64,000 bases of DNA from Amblyornis subalaris (lineage: Eukaryota > Chordata > Aves > Passeriformes > Ptilonorhynchidae), in NCBI GenBank assembly GCA_018881555.1, contig JACAXG010000081.1, positions 1,780,399 to 1,844,398 of the forward strand, read 5' to 3'. Made by a program: the position numbers and the translations under genes. This document shows, piece by piece, positions 13,357 through 25,195 of this stretch (position 1 is the stretch's first letter; every line of letters begins with the position of its first letter). The notes beneath the pieces were generated by a model. The model had not been told where the DNA came from. It saw nothing but the letters and a program-made list of their open reading frames with translations, and did not search any database.

Positions 13357-14369
13357 CTGTGTGTGTGTGTAGGGCCTCATTTCTCCATGCACTGGGCAAC
13401 TTTCAGCCGAGTGCAGGCTCAAAATACTGAGCAGCACTTGGCTCACTTTCCCCTGCTGTCCAGTCCTGGTGTGATCCAAATGTCTCTCCCAGGAGTTGTG
13501 CTGACTCTGGGTTGCTGTAGCCAGCTCTGGATGTCCTCGGTGACCCCCCAGCTCCCTGCCAATGCTCTCAGGCTCTTGGCATCCAGGTTTCACTGCTGGC
13601 ATTGCCATTCCCTGCTGCATTTCGCAGGGTGATGCAGTTCTCAAAGTGAAAAGTTATTGTCAGCGTAATTAATGAGGCATTTCCCTGCTACTTTTTACTT
13701 AAGATTTGTTTAGGTATAATATTTTTAGTGAAAGCTGTTAGAAAAGGTCTGAATTCAATAATGGGTTTCAAATAAAATGTCAGCTCCATATAAAGACCAC
13801 AAAGAGAAGAGATCAAATGGTATTTCCCCATCTCAATGAATTTCACAAGATCCCCCAGGATTCACAGGCCTTTCTCCAATTTCTCAGTCATCATCTATTT
13901 AGACACTGATTTGCCTGAAGAGCTGTAAATCTCAGCACTAATGTCTTTCTGTAGCGGTAACTTTCATGAACACTGCTCTACACCTAATCCTTGATTGAAA
14001 AATCAAAATGAGGGATCATATTTTACCTTTTTATTTTGCCACAATTGCCATTCTTTAACCAGCGAACCGGCAACCCACAGTAAATACTACACAGTCACCT
14101 TTTTTAGGGTGGGGTAGGTCAAGTATTTGACAGCTAAAGCACCAAGGAGAAGGTAGGAGAGCAGAAGGGCATCCAGGTCAGGAATTCTGCCTCCTGCAGC
14201 AGCTGGGGATGTGTGGGGAGTGGGGTACAAACAGGGCAACCACGTAGGGATCGTCTCCTTGGGGGGCTCTCCCACTCAGAAGTCATTCTGGAGTCACACA
14301 TTTATGGGGCCACAGGCAACATCTTTGCTTTCAGTGTGTCTGGTTGCTTCCTGAACCCTGTGACCTGCC

Positions 14370-14770
14370 ATATCCCGTGGGAAGGAATTCCACAGCTCCA
14401 TCACGCCCAGAGAAAGGAANCACCTTGGTTTGTTTGCCTTGACATTGCCACCTGCCAGTTTTATTTCCTGCTCCTCGATTTTTGAACTGGGAGACAACAG
14501 CCATTTCCTTTCAACATCTTAAGGACAACTGTGGCTATAAATATCTCCCTCACACCCCTGCTCAGCCATCTCTTTTCCAGACTTAGAAATCATAATCTCT
14601 GTAGTTTCTCTAAATACAGAAAATGTTCCAGGCTTTCATCATCCTGCACCTTTTCTTGTTTTACTTTATGCTTTTATCCATGGAACTGACGACCAGAACT
14701 ACAAGCAGTACCCAGGATTTGGGGACAGGATGGGTTTACAGTGAGGGTCTGAGATTTTATTTGCCCCAAA
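14370..14770 (-). mobile_element. Ancient, highly diverged CR1-clade LINE
   Basis: On plus, GGGAAGGAATTCCACAG, CATCTCTTTTCCAGACTTAG, TGTTCCAGGCTTTCATCATC and GACCAGAACTACAAGCAGTA occur in the order found in old amniote CR1/L3-like LINEs (antisense). The divergence is far greater than in the other CR1 copies here. Confidence 0.6.
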
Positions 14771-15127
14771 TTCCATGGCTTTGGTATTAGTGGCACTGGG
14801 CAGACAAGAGCGCACGTAACTCGCAGTAATTGATACTGGGATCTCTTTGCTTTGCTTGACCACATAATTTTTGGTATAAATTCACACACACGCACACAAA
14901 TATTTAGTGAATTCTGTGGGGCTGCACAGAGGGCATTGGGTCGGGAGAACAAGCCACACGCATCCCACAGGACATCTGTCCCCAAGCTTTGGTCGGAGAA
15001 ATGTTCTTAAATGCTTTGGCCTCTGTGACCCGGCTCAGGTCAGGCCCAGCACAGGGAGAGTTTCCTTCTGGCCGGGAAGGAATGCAGTTTAGGAGCACTG
15101 GCACATGTGCCTTTTGCTTTCATGAAG

Positions 15128-15552
15128 TCATGGAATCATTAGGGTTGGACAAGACCTCGGAGATCATTGAGTCCAAACGTTCACGCAGCACCACCGTGTT
15201 CACCACTAAGCCACGTCCCCGAGTGCCACATCTGTGCACTTTAGAACACTTTTGGATGGTGACTCCACCACTGCCCTGGGTAACCCCTCCTAATGTCTGA
15301 CAACCCTTTAATTGAAGAAATGCTCCATAATAGCCAATCTAAACCTCCTCTGGTGCAGCTTGAGGCTATTTCCTCTCATCCTGTCCCTGTTCCCTGGGAG
15401 CAGAGCCTGACCCCCCGGGCTGCCCCCTCCTGTCAGGGAGTTGTAGAAAATGAGAAGGTGCCCCCTGAGCCTCCTTTTCTCCAGGCTGAGCCCCTTTCCC
15501 AGCTCTCTCAGCCGCTCCTGGTGCTCCAGCCCCTTCCCCAGCTCCGTTGCCC
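15128..15552 (-). mobile_element. CR1 3' fragment, ~425 bp
   Basis: It starts CATGGAATCATTAGGGTTGG and keeps CGAGTGCCACATCTGTGC, GAAGAAATGCTCCATAATAG and CTCCTTTTCTCCAGGCTGAG. Same subfamily as 5090-5510. Confidence 0.92.
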
Positions 15553-17689
15553 TGAGACAAGTTTCTCCCTTTACATGCGATAAATTTGATGGGAAGAGCT
15601 GTTCCCCCTTTCCCTGGGAATACAGTGGGATTTAATGGACACTTTGGGGGGTGCTCGTTTCCCGGAGCAGCCCCGGGGCCGCCGCTCCCCGGGCAGCTGC
15701 CGGCAGAGGTCACCGTTGCTGTAGCCGGGCTGGAAAGGGTTGAGTTTCCCTGGCTTTTATTGGCCTCACATTTGGGATTGACAAATGTTTCTAACCCCAC
15801 CAATCCCGCGCTGACTTTTGCTGTTAGAGCACAGAATCTTTTGGAATGAAACCATGGGTTTTAGTAAGCTTTTATCTCTTTTTTTTTTTTTTATCAGCAG
15901 TTTGTTCGTAAAATGTAGGCTGAAAAAAATCACCGATTTCTGTTGACTTCCCTAAAATTACCAGTATTTTTCCACGTGCCTTTAACTTAATTCAGTAATG
16001 CTAATTAATANGTATTCAATATTCTGTTAGTCCTAAAAGCATTTTGTAAGGAAACAGAAAACCAATTAATAGAATTTGCACTTAAACATTTTATATGGCC
16101 AAAGCCATGGAGCAGTAGGGAAACCCATGGGATTTATTCTGTTGATTGAAACAATCTAGCTTTTAACGTGTTCATTTGACCCTTGTTCTAGGCATCCCAT
16201 TAAAGAAAGACATTTTACACTTGAAATTGCTAATCTGAATACATATTTTAGCTATTTTTCTAACCTGGTTTTTAAAATTAATATCTTATGGTGATTTCAT
16301 AAACTGCCCAGTTATTCTATGGGATGATTGTTTATTTAGCACACGGGTTAAAATGACGCTCGTGCTCATCGTAACTCTCCACTGAACTTAAATGAAGACG
16401 TCTAAAAAGATAATTTCAGATTTTGGTGGAGAAAAGGGGCACTGCTCAGCTACGAGGACGAGGAAAATGAAGCCACAGTTACTTTGTTCACCACCTTGTT
16501 GTGAGGGACAGATCCCTCCAGGGTGAGTGGCTGGGATTGATCAAGATGTGAAATCACTGTTACTCCACTGCACAGATGTGTCGGGGGGCTCCTCTCCAGA
16601 CCTTGCTGAGATTTGTTTAAAAATGATTCATATCTCTGATTATGAATAAATTTAAAGGCCAAGTCTTTCTTATCATGCTTAAGAACCCTCCAGTACATTT
16701 GATTCTTCATTCTATTACTGTAACCTCTTGGGAAAGTGCAGAAAATATTGTAACCCTCTGAATTTCAGACAAAAATGCCTGAAATTGGCAGGGGGATTTT
16801 AAAAGCCTGTTTTCCACAATATCTGAACGAGCTCAGAAGTGCCAAGAGCAGGAATGTACAGACAAGTCAGCTCCCTCTCTGTCTTATTGCAGCTAATTGT
16901 CACATTTTCATTTGGCTTAGCAAAAAAAGTGCCCCAAAAACTTTATTGTGATACTCTAATGCATGAAAACATCCATAAATTATCTGTCTAACAGTTACAA
17001 TGCAACTTCCAAGTTGTGACAACTTGGAAAACCAGCCTGACAAGCACGCTCACTTTTGGTGTTTTTCTAAAACTTCTTGAGCATATAAGGAGAATTTAAA
17101 GTGAAGAAAGAACCGAAGCACAAACACTTTTTGTTCTCAGCACACAAATTCCTTCTGTCTCCCTGAGTGGGGTCCCCGGTTCTGTCTGTGAGCAGTGTCT
17201 CAGCTAAAACGCTGTTATCACCCGCTATAAATCAATAAACATTGTCAGCTCCATCCTGTCACCACAGACAGGCAGCAGGGAGGTCGTGAGCTTTTCCAAG
17301 TGGACATCCCAGAGGATACACGGTCCCTGGTGAAGCGCTGCTCTGTCTGCAGCTAAAAGGATTCTGCCTTGGGTCGGTCACGCTTTGATTTAGCAGAATT
17401 CCTATTTAATTATGTTAGTAAAAAAAGAAAGGAGTTTTTATCTAGAGTAGAATTATCACAGGGGGGGGGAAAGAAAGGAAATAAGAAAGCCTCAATATTC
17501 AGAACAAAGCAGGGAAAGAATTTTCATATAGGTGTAACTGCTGTAGAATGCAAATAAAACTAAGTTCCCATATACCTGGATGAAAGAATAAGAACGCTTG
17601 CATTTCCCTAAGATTAAGCCGCTCTTACTAAAGACGTTTTTCAAGCCTTAAGCTTATCCACAGCTGCCCTACGAACACCTTCCAGATGT
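15553..17689. other. AT-rich non-coding stretch left of the CpG island
   Basis: Several TAATTA-type homeodomain cores cluster at 15985-16070, and a perfect inverted repeat lies at 17007-17029. If the candidate leftward gene is real, this would be its first intron. Confidence 0.5.
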
Positions 17690-17775
17690 GCGAGCGGCCG
17701 AACCTGCCTCAGCAGATGCGTTTTTCGCTTCGGCCGAGCCGCGCTTCGCTCGCAGGCGCCGCGCGTCCCGCGGAC

Positions 17776-17835
17776 ATCCCATCCCATCCCATCCTATCCC
17801 ATCCCATCCCATCCCATCCCATCCCATCCCATCCC
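17776..17835 (+). repeat. (CCCAT)n pentanucleotide microsatellite
   Basis: Twelve tandem ATCCC units, one of them varied to ATCCT, form the edge of the CpG island. On the minus strand the repeat reads GGGAT and would lie in intron 1 of the candidate leftward gene. Confidence 0.95.
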
Positions 17836-17941
17836 GCCCGCGCCCGCTCGGGGAGCCCGCAGCCCCGAGCGGCTCCCGCGCCTCCGCTCCCGGGGACACG
17901 CCGCGGGCCGCGGCCGCGCGGGGCCGGCGCGGGTGTCTCAC

Positions 17942-18330
17942 CTCAGAGCGCTGCGCGCCGGGGGCTCCGCGCCGCCCCAGCGCCGTCCGGGCTGCTGCGC
18001 GCTCCGCGGCTCCGCGCTCCTCGGCCGGCGGCGCCGAGAGCCATTCACGCTCGCTCTGCCCGCGCGGCCTCATTCGGCGCTCGCGGGGCTCCGCACTGAC
18101 TCACGGCGAGCCGGCTCCCTCTGGGTCCTAGCGCTGCGGACGGGTGGGAGCTGCACGGACTCGCAGGAATTCGGCGCTTGGCTCGCTGCCGAGCGCGGGC
18201 AGGGACGCGCAGATGTGCGGTGGAAGTTTCAGAGCGCGCCCGGCCGTCTGAGCGCGCTCGCGGAACGCCCGCAGAACGCTCCCGCTTCCCGGTGCCGCCG
18301 GCAGCGGCCGAAACCCTCCGCGAGGGATGT
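17942..18330 (-). other. Candidate first exon (leftward gene), 5' splice donor at 17941
   Basis: On the minus strand GCGCTCTGAG|GTGAGACACC is a strong donor within the CpG island. ATGs at about 18073 (MRPRGQSERE..., open up to the donor) and about 18024 (MALGAAGRGA..., stopping at TGA on the donor) are both possible. Neither peptide resembles a known protein, so the exon may be 5' UTR. The transcription start is unknown and the upper bound is only the edge of the island. Confidence 0.35.
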
Positions 18331-18489
18331 TTTGTCCTCAGCCTTTCCGCTCTGCATCTTAATCCTTGCCCTCGATTTAAAGATGGGAGCTCCCGGAACG
18401 AAACTCCCGGCTCCCTGATGAATGGGTCCTTTAGCAAATCATCTCCAGAGCCCTTCGCTCATCTCGGGAGTCTGGGAACAAACCTGTAG

Positions 18490-20365
18490 GAACACCAGCG
18501 GTTAACGGGGGAAGGAGTGGACCGGGTTCCCTGCAAGAACTGTGCAGTCCCCATTATCAGCTGTCTTTAACCGGGGGCAGCCAAACGCTGATCTAGAGTA
18601 GCACGGAAATATTTGACCCTGACTTGAGGCAGAGGAAAAGATTATATAAGAACCCGTCCAGCCATAATATTCTGTGTTTAACACGCTTACCTTAAGCAAC
18701 AAAGGGATATGGAAATGTTTTCAGTGTGTTTGAGGGGAAGGATTAAGTAGTTTACAAGGGAACAACAGTGGGATTTAGGCACTGATAAATACAGGAAAGA
18801 CATATAAAATGAAAAATTTCATAATATATATCTAAAAAGAATGCAATTTGGCTAAAAACTCTACTCTCAAAAAAGTTGGCAGCTCTGCTGAGGATTATGA
18901 AGCAGGCCCTTAAAATTTCCTCGTTCTCATTCTGGCATGGTGGAACCTCTGTGATTATACAGACCCAAGGAAAAAAATTAAAAGCAGATCGCTGCGTTTT
19001 ATCTAAAGTGCAAGTAATCAAACACTTTTTGATTCCATCCAGGAGAGGGCAGCCAGCTGGAGAGACTGGTCCTTAAATCCTTTGGGAAGGGGAAAGATGT
19101 GTGGAAGGCACTACGTAAAGGTGAAGAGCAAGGAGGCAAAGTAGCTTTGAGATAATCAAGTTGTTTGCCACAGAGATGTGCTGCTTTCTGAACCTGGAGC
19201 AACCATACCTTCACGTTTTACCAGCACCAGCAGAAAAACCTTCAATTTCTTCCCTGCAGTGCCAAAGTGGCTTCAGTGCTAGATTGATTCTTGGAGGTGA
19301 CGTGTGTTTAAAATTGCCTGGAATATCCCCTAGGAAATTGCAGCACAAAATGCTGGATGCAAGTGCTAAAATTGCCTTCCCAATTTGCCAGGATTATGCA
19401 GATTGCTTTGTTGTTCTCCAAGAAAAATGCTTCTGCACATGATAGCATTCACAGGCCAAAGCGTGTCTTCGTTTACACAGGGAGAGTTTCTTCAAACGTT
19501 GCCTGTAAACCTTGACCTCGGGACTTGGCCTGAGCCTCGGGTTTCATGGCAGAACTGCCAGGCAGTGCTTGTGCTGAGCATTTGTCTCACTTCATTAGAA
19601 TATCCTCAGATTAGGACTTGGTGCTGGAAAATTGGAAAGAGCCTTAGAGCGCATTGTGACTGCAGCAAACAGCATCAATTGAGAGCTATAAAATGGTAGG
19701 ATTTTTCTTTTCTTTACTTAAAAGTTAGTGCACACTTGTGTTGAGCATCTCTAAGTTGATTTCTTGGCAAGATCTGCCTGTTTTTCCTTGAATCTGTGTC
19801 ACGAGAGCTCATTTGGACACAGTAATCAAAAATATATTGTGTTTGTACTTAATCTGTGTCACCAGCACTAATTTCTATCTCAAAGAAATCCTCCTTTTGT
19901 CCCATATTCCTGTCCCTCCTGAGCTCATCAGCAGGCTGGGAGCCCTGGGAAGAAGCACGAGCTTGTCTGCTTTTCCTGACGTTCCCATGTCACCCAAACA
20001 AACACCGGTTCAGCTTTTGGAGAAGGTGTGGCAGAGGAATGTCTGATCCCAGGGGACTGTTGTGCTCCCAGCGTTGCAAGGAGGTGAATCCTTCTCCTTC
20101 AGCAGTGGTTGGAGCCACAGATTTAAAGAGGCTTAACTTTTCTCCTCCGTGAGCTGAGGGTTCTCTTGCTTGGGCAGGTCACTGCTGCAAGGTGAGGGAT
20201 TGGAATGTCAGGCTGGGTGAGGAAAAGATGTGCACTGGAATCAGAGATAAAGAGAAGTCCTGTGAGCACAAAATGAATNAATCCTGGTTCTCTATTGAGT
20301 TGCATCCAGTTATTTCTCTGCCTGTGCTACAATTTAGTCTCCCATGATCTCTTGGGTGAGCTTCT
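18490..20365. other. Non-coding stretch right of the CpG island
   Basis: No repeat or exon recognised between the island and the CR1 at 20366. Confidence 0.5.
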
Positions 20366-20530
20366 TCTGTGAGAAGCTNTGGCTGCCCCATCCCTGGAAG
20401 TGGCCAAGACCAGGTTGGATGGGGCTTGGAGCCACCTNGGATAGCGGAAGATGTCCCTGCCCGTGGCAGGGGGTGGATTGAAATTGTCTTTAAAGACCCT
20501 TCCAGTCCAAACATTCCATGATTGTATGGA
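20366..20530 (+). mobile_element. CR1 3' fragment
   Basis: GGCTGCCCCATCCCTGGAAG, ATGTCCCTGCCCGTGGCAGG and tail CATTCCATGATTGTATGG. Confidence 0.92.
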
Positions 20531-21151
20531 TTCCTCCTGGAGTCAGTATCTTCTGTGCTGTTGAAAGTCTCAGAGACAGAATTTGGGAAGAAGTGGCTGG
20601 GCTTTTTCTTTTCAGAAGCAACAGTCTTCGAGGAAAAATGTTGCTTTTGATGAATCCTCATTTACTTCTGAAATCTTTGTGGGTTTGGAAGCAACATGGG
20701 CAAGTCCAGCTGCTGTTCATAAAATCTTGGCACTTCAGAGAGGCGTCAGGTCACGGAGAAAGGGACCCACAGAGCATCAAACAGTTTTCTCAGATCCTGT
20801 AAAAGTATAAAGGGATGGGGTGAGCTTAACAAGTTTTATTTTCTTCAGAGGCACTTATTTACATGTGTGTGTGCATTGCATTCAATACTTCCTTGTAATA
20901 CTAAGTCTCTACACGAAAAAAAATGTATCACGAGTAAGCCTCTTCCCCTGCCTCTCCTGGGGGTGCTTTGATGTGAGTGTGAGGAAGTTTTAAGCATCTC
21001 AAATTAAACACTCACAGTGGAAGACTGTGCCTGTTTTACCTGAAAGAATATTTATCCTTTACACTTTTAAATGTGCAGAAAGCAGAACATTGTTAACGTG
21101 TGCAAACTTGTCTGAGAGCTCTTCCCAGGGCTGCAGTGAATGTGGAGAGAT

Positions 21152-21548
21152 CACAGAACCCCAGANGGGTTTGNGTGGGAAGNGACCTTCAAGCTCATCC
21201 AGTCCCACCCNTGCCATGGGCAGGGACACCTTCCACTAGCCCAGGNTGCTCCAGCCTGGCCTTGGACACTTCCAGGGATGGGGCAGCCACAGCTTCTCTG
21301 GGCANCCTGTGCCAGGGNCTCCCCACCCTCACAGGGAANNATTNCTTCCCAATATCCCATCTANCCCTGCCCTCTGGCAGTGGGAAGCCATTCNCCCTTG
21401 TCCTNTCCCTCCAGGCCCTTGTCCCAANTCCCTCTCCAGCTCTCTTGGAGCCCCTTNAGGCACTGNAAGAGGCTCTAAGGTCTCCCTGGAGNNTTCTCTT
21501 GTCCAGGCTGANCACCCCCAGCTCTCCCAGCCTGGATCCATAGGAGAT
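21152..21548 (-). mobile_element. CR1 fragment, ~400 bp, with many unresolved bases
   Basis: Standard CR1 order from CACAGAACCCCAG to CTCTCCCAGCCTGGATCC. About 25 N are scattered inside, far above background. Confidence 0.94.
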
Positions 21549-21887
21549 ACTCAACTTCTGCTGCTCAGCTGGAGGAAGCTCACCCATGTTTGGCTAAGTA
21601 GAAGTTAATCAAGAGGCTGGAAGGAATGATCACAATGCAAATTCTGTTCTTGTGTTCATTACAGAAAATGAAGGAGCTGATAGAGGAATTAGGGGTGTGT
21701 TTTGCCTCTGTGGGTTTGTGCAGCGTCGCCGTGTGCTGTTCTGTGGGGGGGAGACGCTTCCAGAGAAAAGCAGGAGCTCACTTATGGGTCATGAATAAAT
21801 GGGTCAGACAAACAAGTTCATTACTGATTTACTGTAGGACTCAGTCTCCTGTAAATATTTTCTTAACTGTCTCTGCCTCATGGCTTC

Positions 21888-22030
21888 ACGGCCGAGTCGA
21901 TACCACATAGGGAACGCGGCTCGGGCGCGTCGGAAAATCGATGGGAACANGATGCGATCCCGATGGCCTGCAATCCAAACCGAGCGGGGAGACAGCCACT
22001 CGTTTGGGGTGGATTGCAGGAGCGATNTGC
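21888..22030. other. Short isolated CpG-dense patch
   Basis: I count about 16 CpG in roughly 145 bp (for example CTCGGGCGCGTCGG), against roughly one per 100 bp in neighbouring DNA. It is not part of a CR1 and has no recognisable coding content. It could be an orphan CpG island or enhancer, or a fragment of unrelated GC-rich sequence. Confidence 0.55.
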
Positions 22031-22358
22031 ACTAATCCTTTCCTTCTCTTTCACTCAGTTCTGTCGTGCACAGGAGAAAGAAACCATTTGGCTCTGAATG
22101 AAAACATCTCGAAAGCCTGAGCTGGCTGAAAGCAAAATGTCTGTTGATGGTTCAAGTGCTGTTACAGACAGAACATAATTGTAGTGACAGTGACATATAG
22201 ACAGAGCTATGAGAAAAACCTCACATTCTGCTCCAGACTCAGCAGAGATTTGGCCTGATAGTTGTTGGGAGAGATAACAACAGCTACAATTTTTTCTGGA
22301 ATACACAGGCTTGCTTGCAATACATTTTTCATTTAGTATACATTTTNATTAATGGCTT

Positions 22359-22585
22359 TAAACTGAGAGAGAAGGTTTAGATTAGAAATTAGGAAGAAAT
22401 TGTTTCCTGTGGGCGTGAGGAGGCCCTGGCACAGGTTGCCCAGAGAAGCTGTGGCTGCCCCATCCCTGGAAGTGTCCAAGGCCAGGNTGGACAGGGCTTG
22501 GAGCAATCTGGGCTAGTGGAAGGTGTCCCTGCCCATGGCAGGGTGGGACTGGATGGACTCTAAGGTCCCTGCTCACCCAAGCAAT
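22359..22585 (+). mobile_element. CR1 3' fragment
   Basis: TTTAGATTAGAAATTAGGAAG opens the match, followed by GTTGCCCAGAGAAGCTGTGG and CCATGGCAGGGTGGGACTGG. The 8-bp tail is eroded. Confidence 0.92.
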
Positions 22586-24641
22586 GGCAGTGAGGATCAA
22601 ACGAGAGCATATATGTTATTTATAATAATAAAGGAATTATGGATTTTGAAAATCACTGCTCAGATGTTTATTCCATGCTCTTCTACGAGAGGATAAATAT
22701 TTTTAAGAAATTCTGCTTAGCAGCTGCAAAGTTTTTTCTCCAGGATTGAGCTTTATGCACTTGGCTGAGCCAGACTTGGCTTTTTTTCAGATTGAAGTCT
22801 GAATTTTCCTTCGAAACCATTTTCTGTCAGGGTTCACTCGTGGTGGACTCTGTATGAGGTCTCNCTCCTTGGACAGAGCTCCTCTGAAGGATTTTTAGAA
22901 GGAGCTCACCTGCTCTGGGGGACCTTTCCCATTCATCTCCTTGACAGAGGCATTTACAGAGCCAGTAAAACCCTTCCTTCCTCAGTGCTGGGGTTGGGTA
23001 TTTTTGCCTGGTTCTGTGCTGCTAACGCTGTGCCAGCATTAATCTTTCCAGGATCCACAGTGTGACAGGGGTGTCCTTTTTTGGGGGGTGCCAGCACTGT
23101 CGGTGAAGCTCAGCAGTTCAAGGACTCACTCACCCAGAGTCAGCATGAACTGCGACTGTTCTGGGGGAGGTCTGGACGTGCCACCTGCTGCTGGACATTA
23201 TTCCACATTCCCCAGGAATCCATGGCTTCAGCACTGCTCCACTCCTTGCTGCAAAGGATTTGGGACCAGAGAGGAGTATCAGCTCTGGCCTGGAGTGACT
23301 CCTCTGTGCTCTGACTGATGAAATCAGCCTCGTGTTTTCCCTCCTTGCTCCTCACCGCTCTCCCATCCCACTCTGACAGGAACTCCTTGTCAAAGCCTGG
23401 CCTCATCACATGGGCACAATCCAGGCTGACATAATGAGAATAATTTGCCTGTAGGACCACNCTTTGCTCATGACCTCTGCCAGTTGGCAGCCGCTTAAGG
23501 GATTTTCTGTCCNCGGGGGATGAGTATTAAAATCTGATCCTTTTTGCCCTGTTAGTGGGCAAATCACATATGATCAGAGCAGAATTTTTCCTCCTTGCAG
23601 GCTCACAGGGCAGAATCCTCATGTGCAGCAGCACTGGGGGATCAATGCCCACGAGGAGCAGGTTGGACTTGTTCTCCAGGGAGGTTTTGATGGCCCTGAA
23701 CAGCAGATTTGTGGACACAACACCACAGGAACTGTGGCCGCTGTGCCAAAGACTCTCCCACAGAAGTATCTNCTTTTTTCAGAGTGCCCCAGAGCATCCC
23801 AGGGTGCCCCTTGAACCTCCTGTTGCAAAACAGACCCCACAAGAGAACTTGGTGCTCTCAGGGAAAGCTGTTTTGTTGTTTAAATCTTGTGGAGGGGGTG
23901 GGACAAACACTTTGGCATTTGGGTTGCTGGTATATAATTTTTAAAGGGTAAAATCAGGCTTTTCATTAAATACCTTTTCCTGCTCTTTGGTCTGAACACA
24001 GTCTTTTTCTATAAACACTCTGCTTAAACCTTCCTTCTCAGGGGCACTGGTTTTGCTGGAAGTTTTAAAGAGAAAATTTGTGGAGAGGAGACCAAAGTAT
24101 TAACTAGCAAAATGTCACCAAGCTGTGGAGTTGGTATAAAAAGTAATTTGGCAGTCAGCAATTACTCAGTGATAACAGGAATTACCTGGCTGCTTTAAAG
24201 TTCATCCAGGATTTGTCCAAGCTCTGTACCAGGACGGGCTTTACCATAAATCAGCCAATTTCTTCAAATATTTCTGCCCTGTGAATGTTTTCCNGCTACC
24301 TGTGCTTTACCATAAATCAGGGAACACGAGAGAGGCCACNCTTTGGGGAGAGCCCCAGATTGCCCCCCAGTCATTCAAGATTTAATTTCCTTGGGTTGAA
24401 TTCCAACTTTGAAAAAGAATCCCATCTGCAGGATTCTCCCTGACCAGCCCTTCTCTGTGTTTCCAAGAAGGAGCACACTTAGGAATTGCTGTAAAACATG
24501 GCTCTCTGTTCCTAGCACTGTTGCAGGGCAGTAATTAAAACCAGGACTGTTATTCACTCTTTACATACCAACGCCTGAAAATGTGAGCTCTGTGGGTCTG
24601 TGTTCTGTGGAAAGTGTACTGGATTGGGGTTTTGGGTTGGA

Positions 24642-24647
<6 letters not shown>

Positions 24648-24705
<58 letters not shown>
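24648..24705 (+). repeat. (ATT)n trinucleotide microsatellite
   Basis: About 19 uninterrupted TTA/ATT units preceded by a short T run. This is a typical length-variable locus. Confidence 0.97.
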
Positions 24706-24959
24706 TCTTTAGGGGCAGAAAAGATTGTTTAGTGACTACAGCAAGTTTAAATTAATAAATAATGCACTTTGTCCCCAGAAGTGACAGCTGGAGATAAGAT
24801 TTACTCCTGTTGAAGGCACACCCCTACCCTGATTCCATTCATATCTGGATGAACCTGTTGTCTGTGAGTTTGTCTGCCTGCAGGCACTGTTTGCTTCCAA
24901 ATCTTTTCTGGCAACAATATCCAGAAGTTCTCCACCACCTCTTTAAAGCCCATGCTCTG

Positions 24960-25195
24960 AGCTGATCTCACGTGAGTGTCCCCAGGTTTCAGCAGGNTCA
25001 GAGCTCTGGAGCAGCAGTTCCATACCCACCTTATCCCCCACCTTTGGCATTTGTAAACCTTCGCCGTGTCCTGCCCACCTCCCTCCCCAGCCCAAGGAGC
25101 CACAGTCTCTCTCNTCTCTCAAGGCAGCTGTTTCATCACTTTAATCTCTTTACACGCCCTTCTGTGAACATTTTCTAACTCCACTGGGCCCTTCC
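24960..25195 (-). mobile_element. Possible ancient CR1-clade LINE remnant
   Basis: CAGCTGTTTCATCACTTTAA, CACGCCCTTCTGTGAACATT and TTCTAACTCCACTGGG resemble the ORF2 end of old CR1-like LINEs in antisense. The left part is too diverged to align by eye. Confidence 0.42.

Larger units (their letters stand above)
17690..18330. promoter_or_regulatory. CpG island, probable promoter
   Basis: About 640 bp are very rich in G+C and CpG between AT-rich flanks. The island contains an AP-1 type TGACTCA (18098-18104) and, on the minus strand, a near-perfect donor CTGAG|GTGAGA. It starts beside a (CCCAT)n array. Overlapping open frames on both strands follow from base composition and match nothing I know. 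It most likely marks the start of a gene, probably leftward. Confidence 0.65.

Noticed and set aside
13000..13644. Long open frames over the N gap
   Set aside because: They are open only because the gap contains no readable stops.
17669..18437. Several overlapping GC-rich open frames on both strands
   Set aside because: They are expected from CpG island composition and a stop-free pentanucleotide repeat. None matches a known protein.
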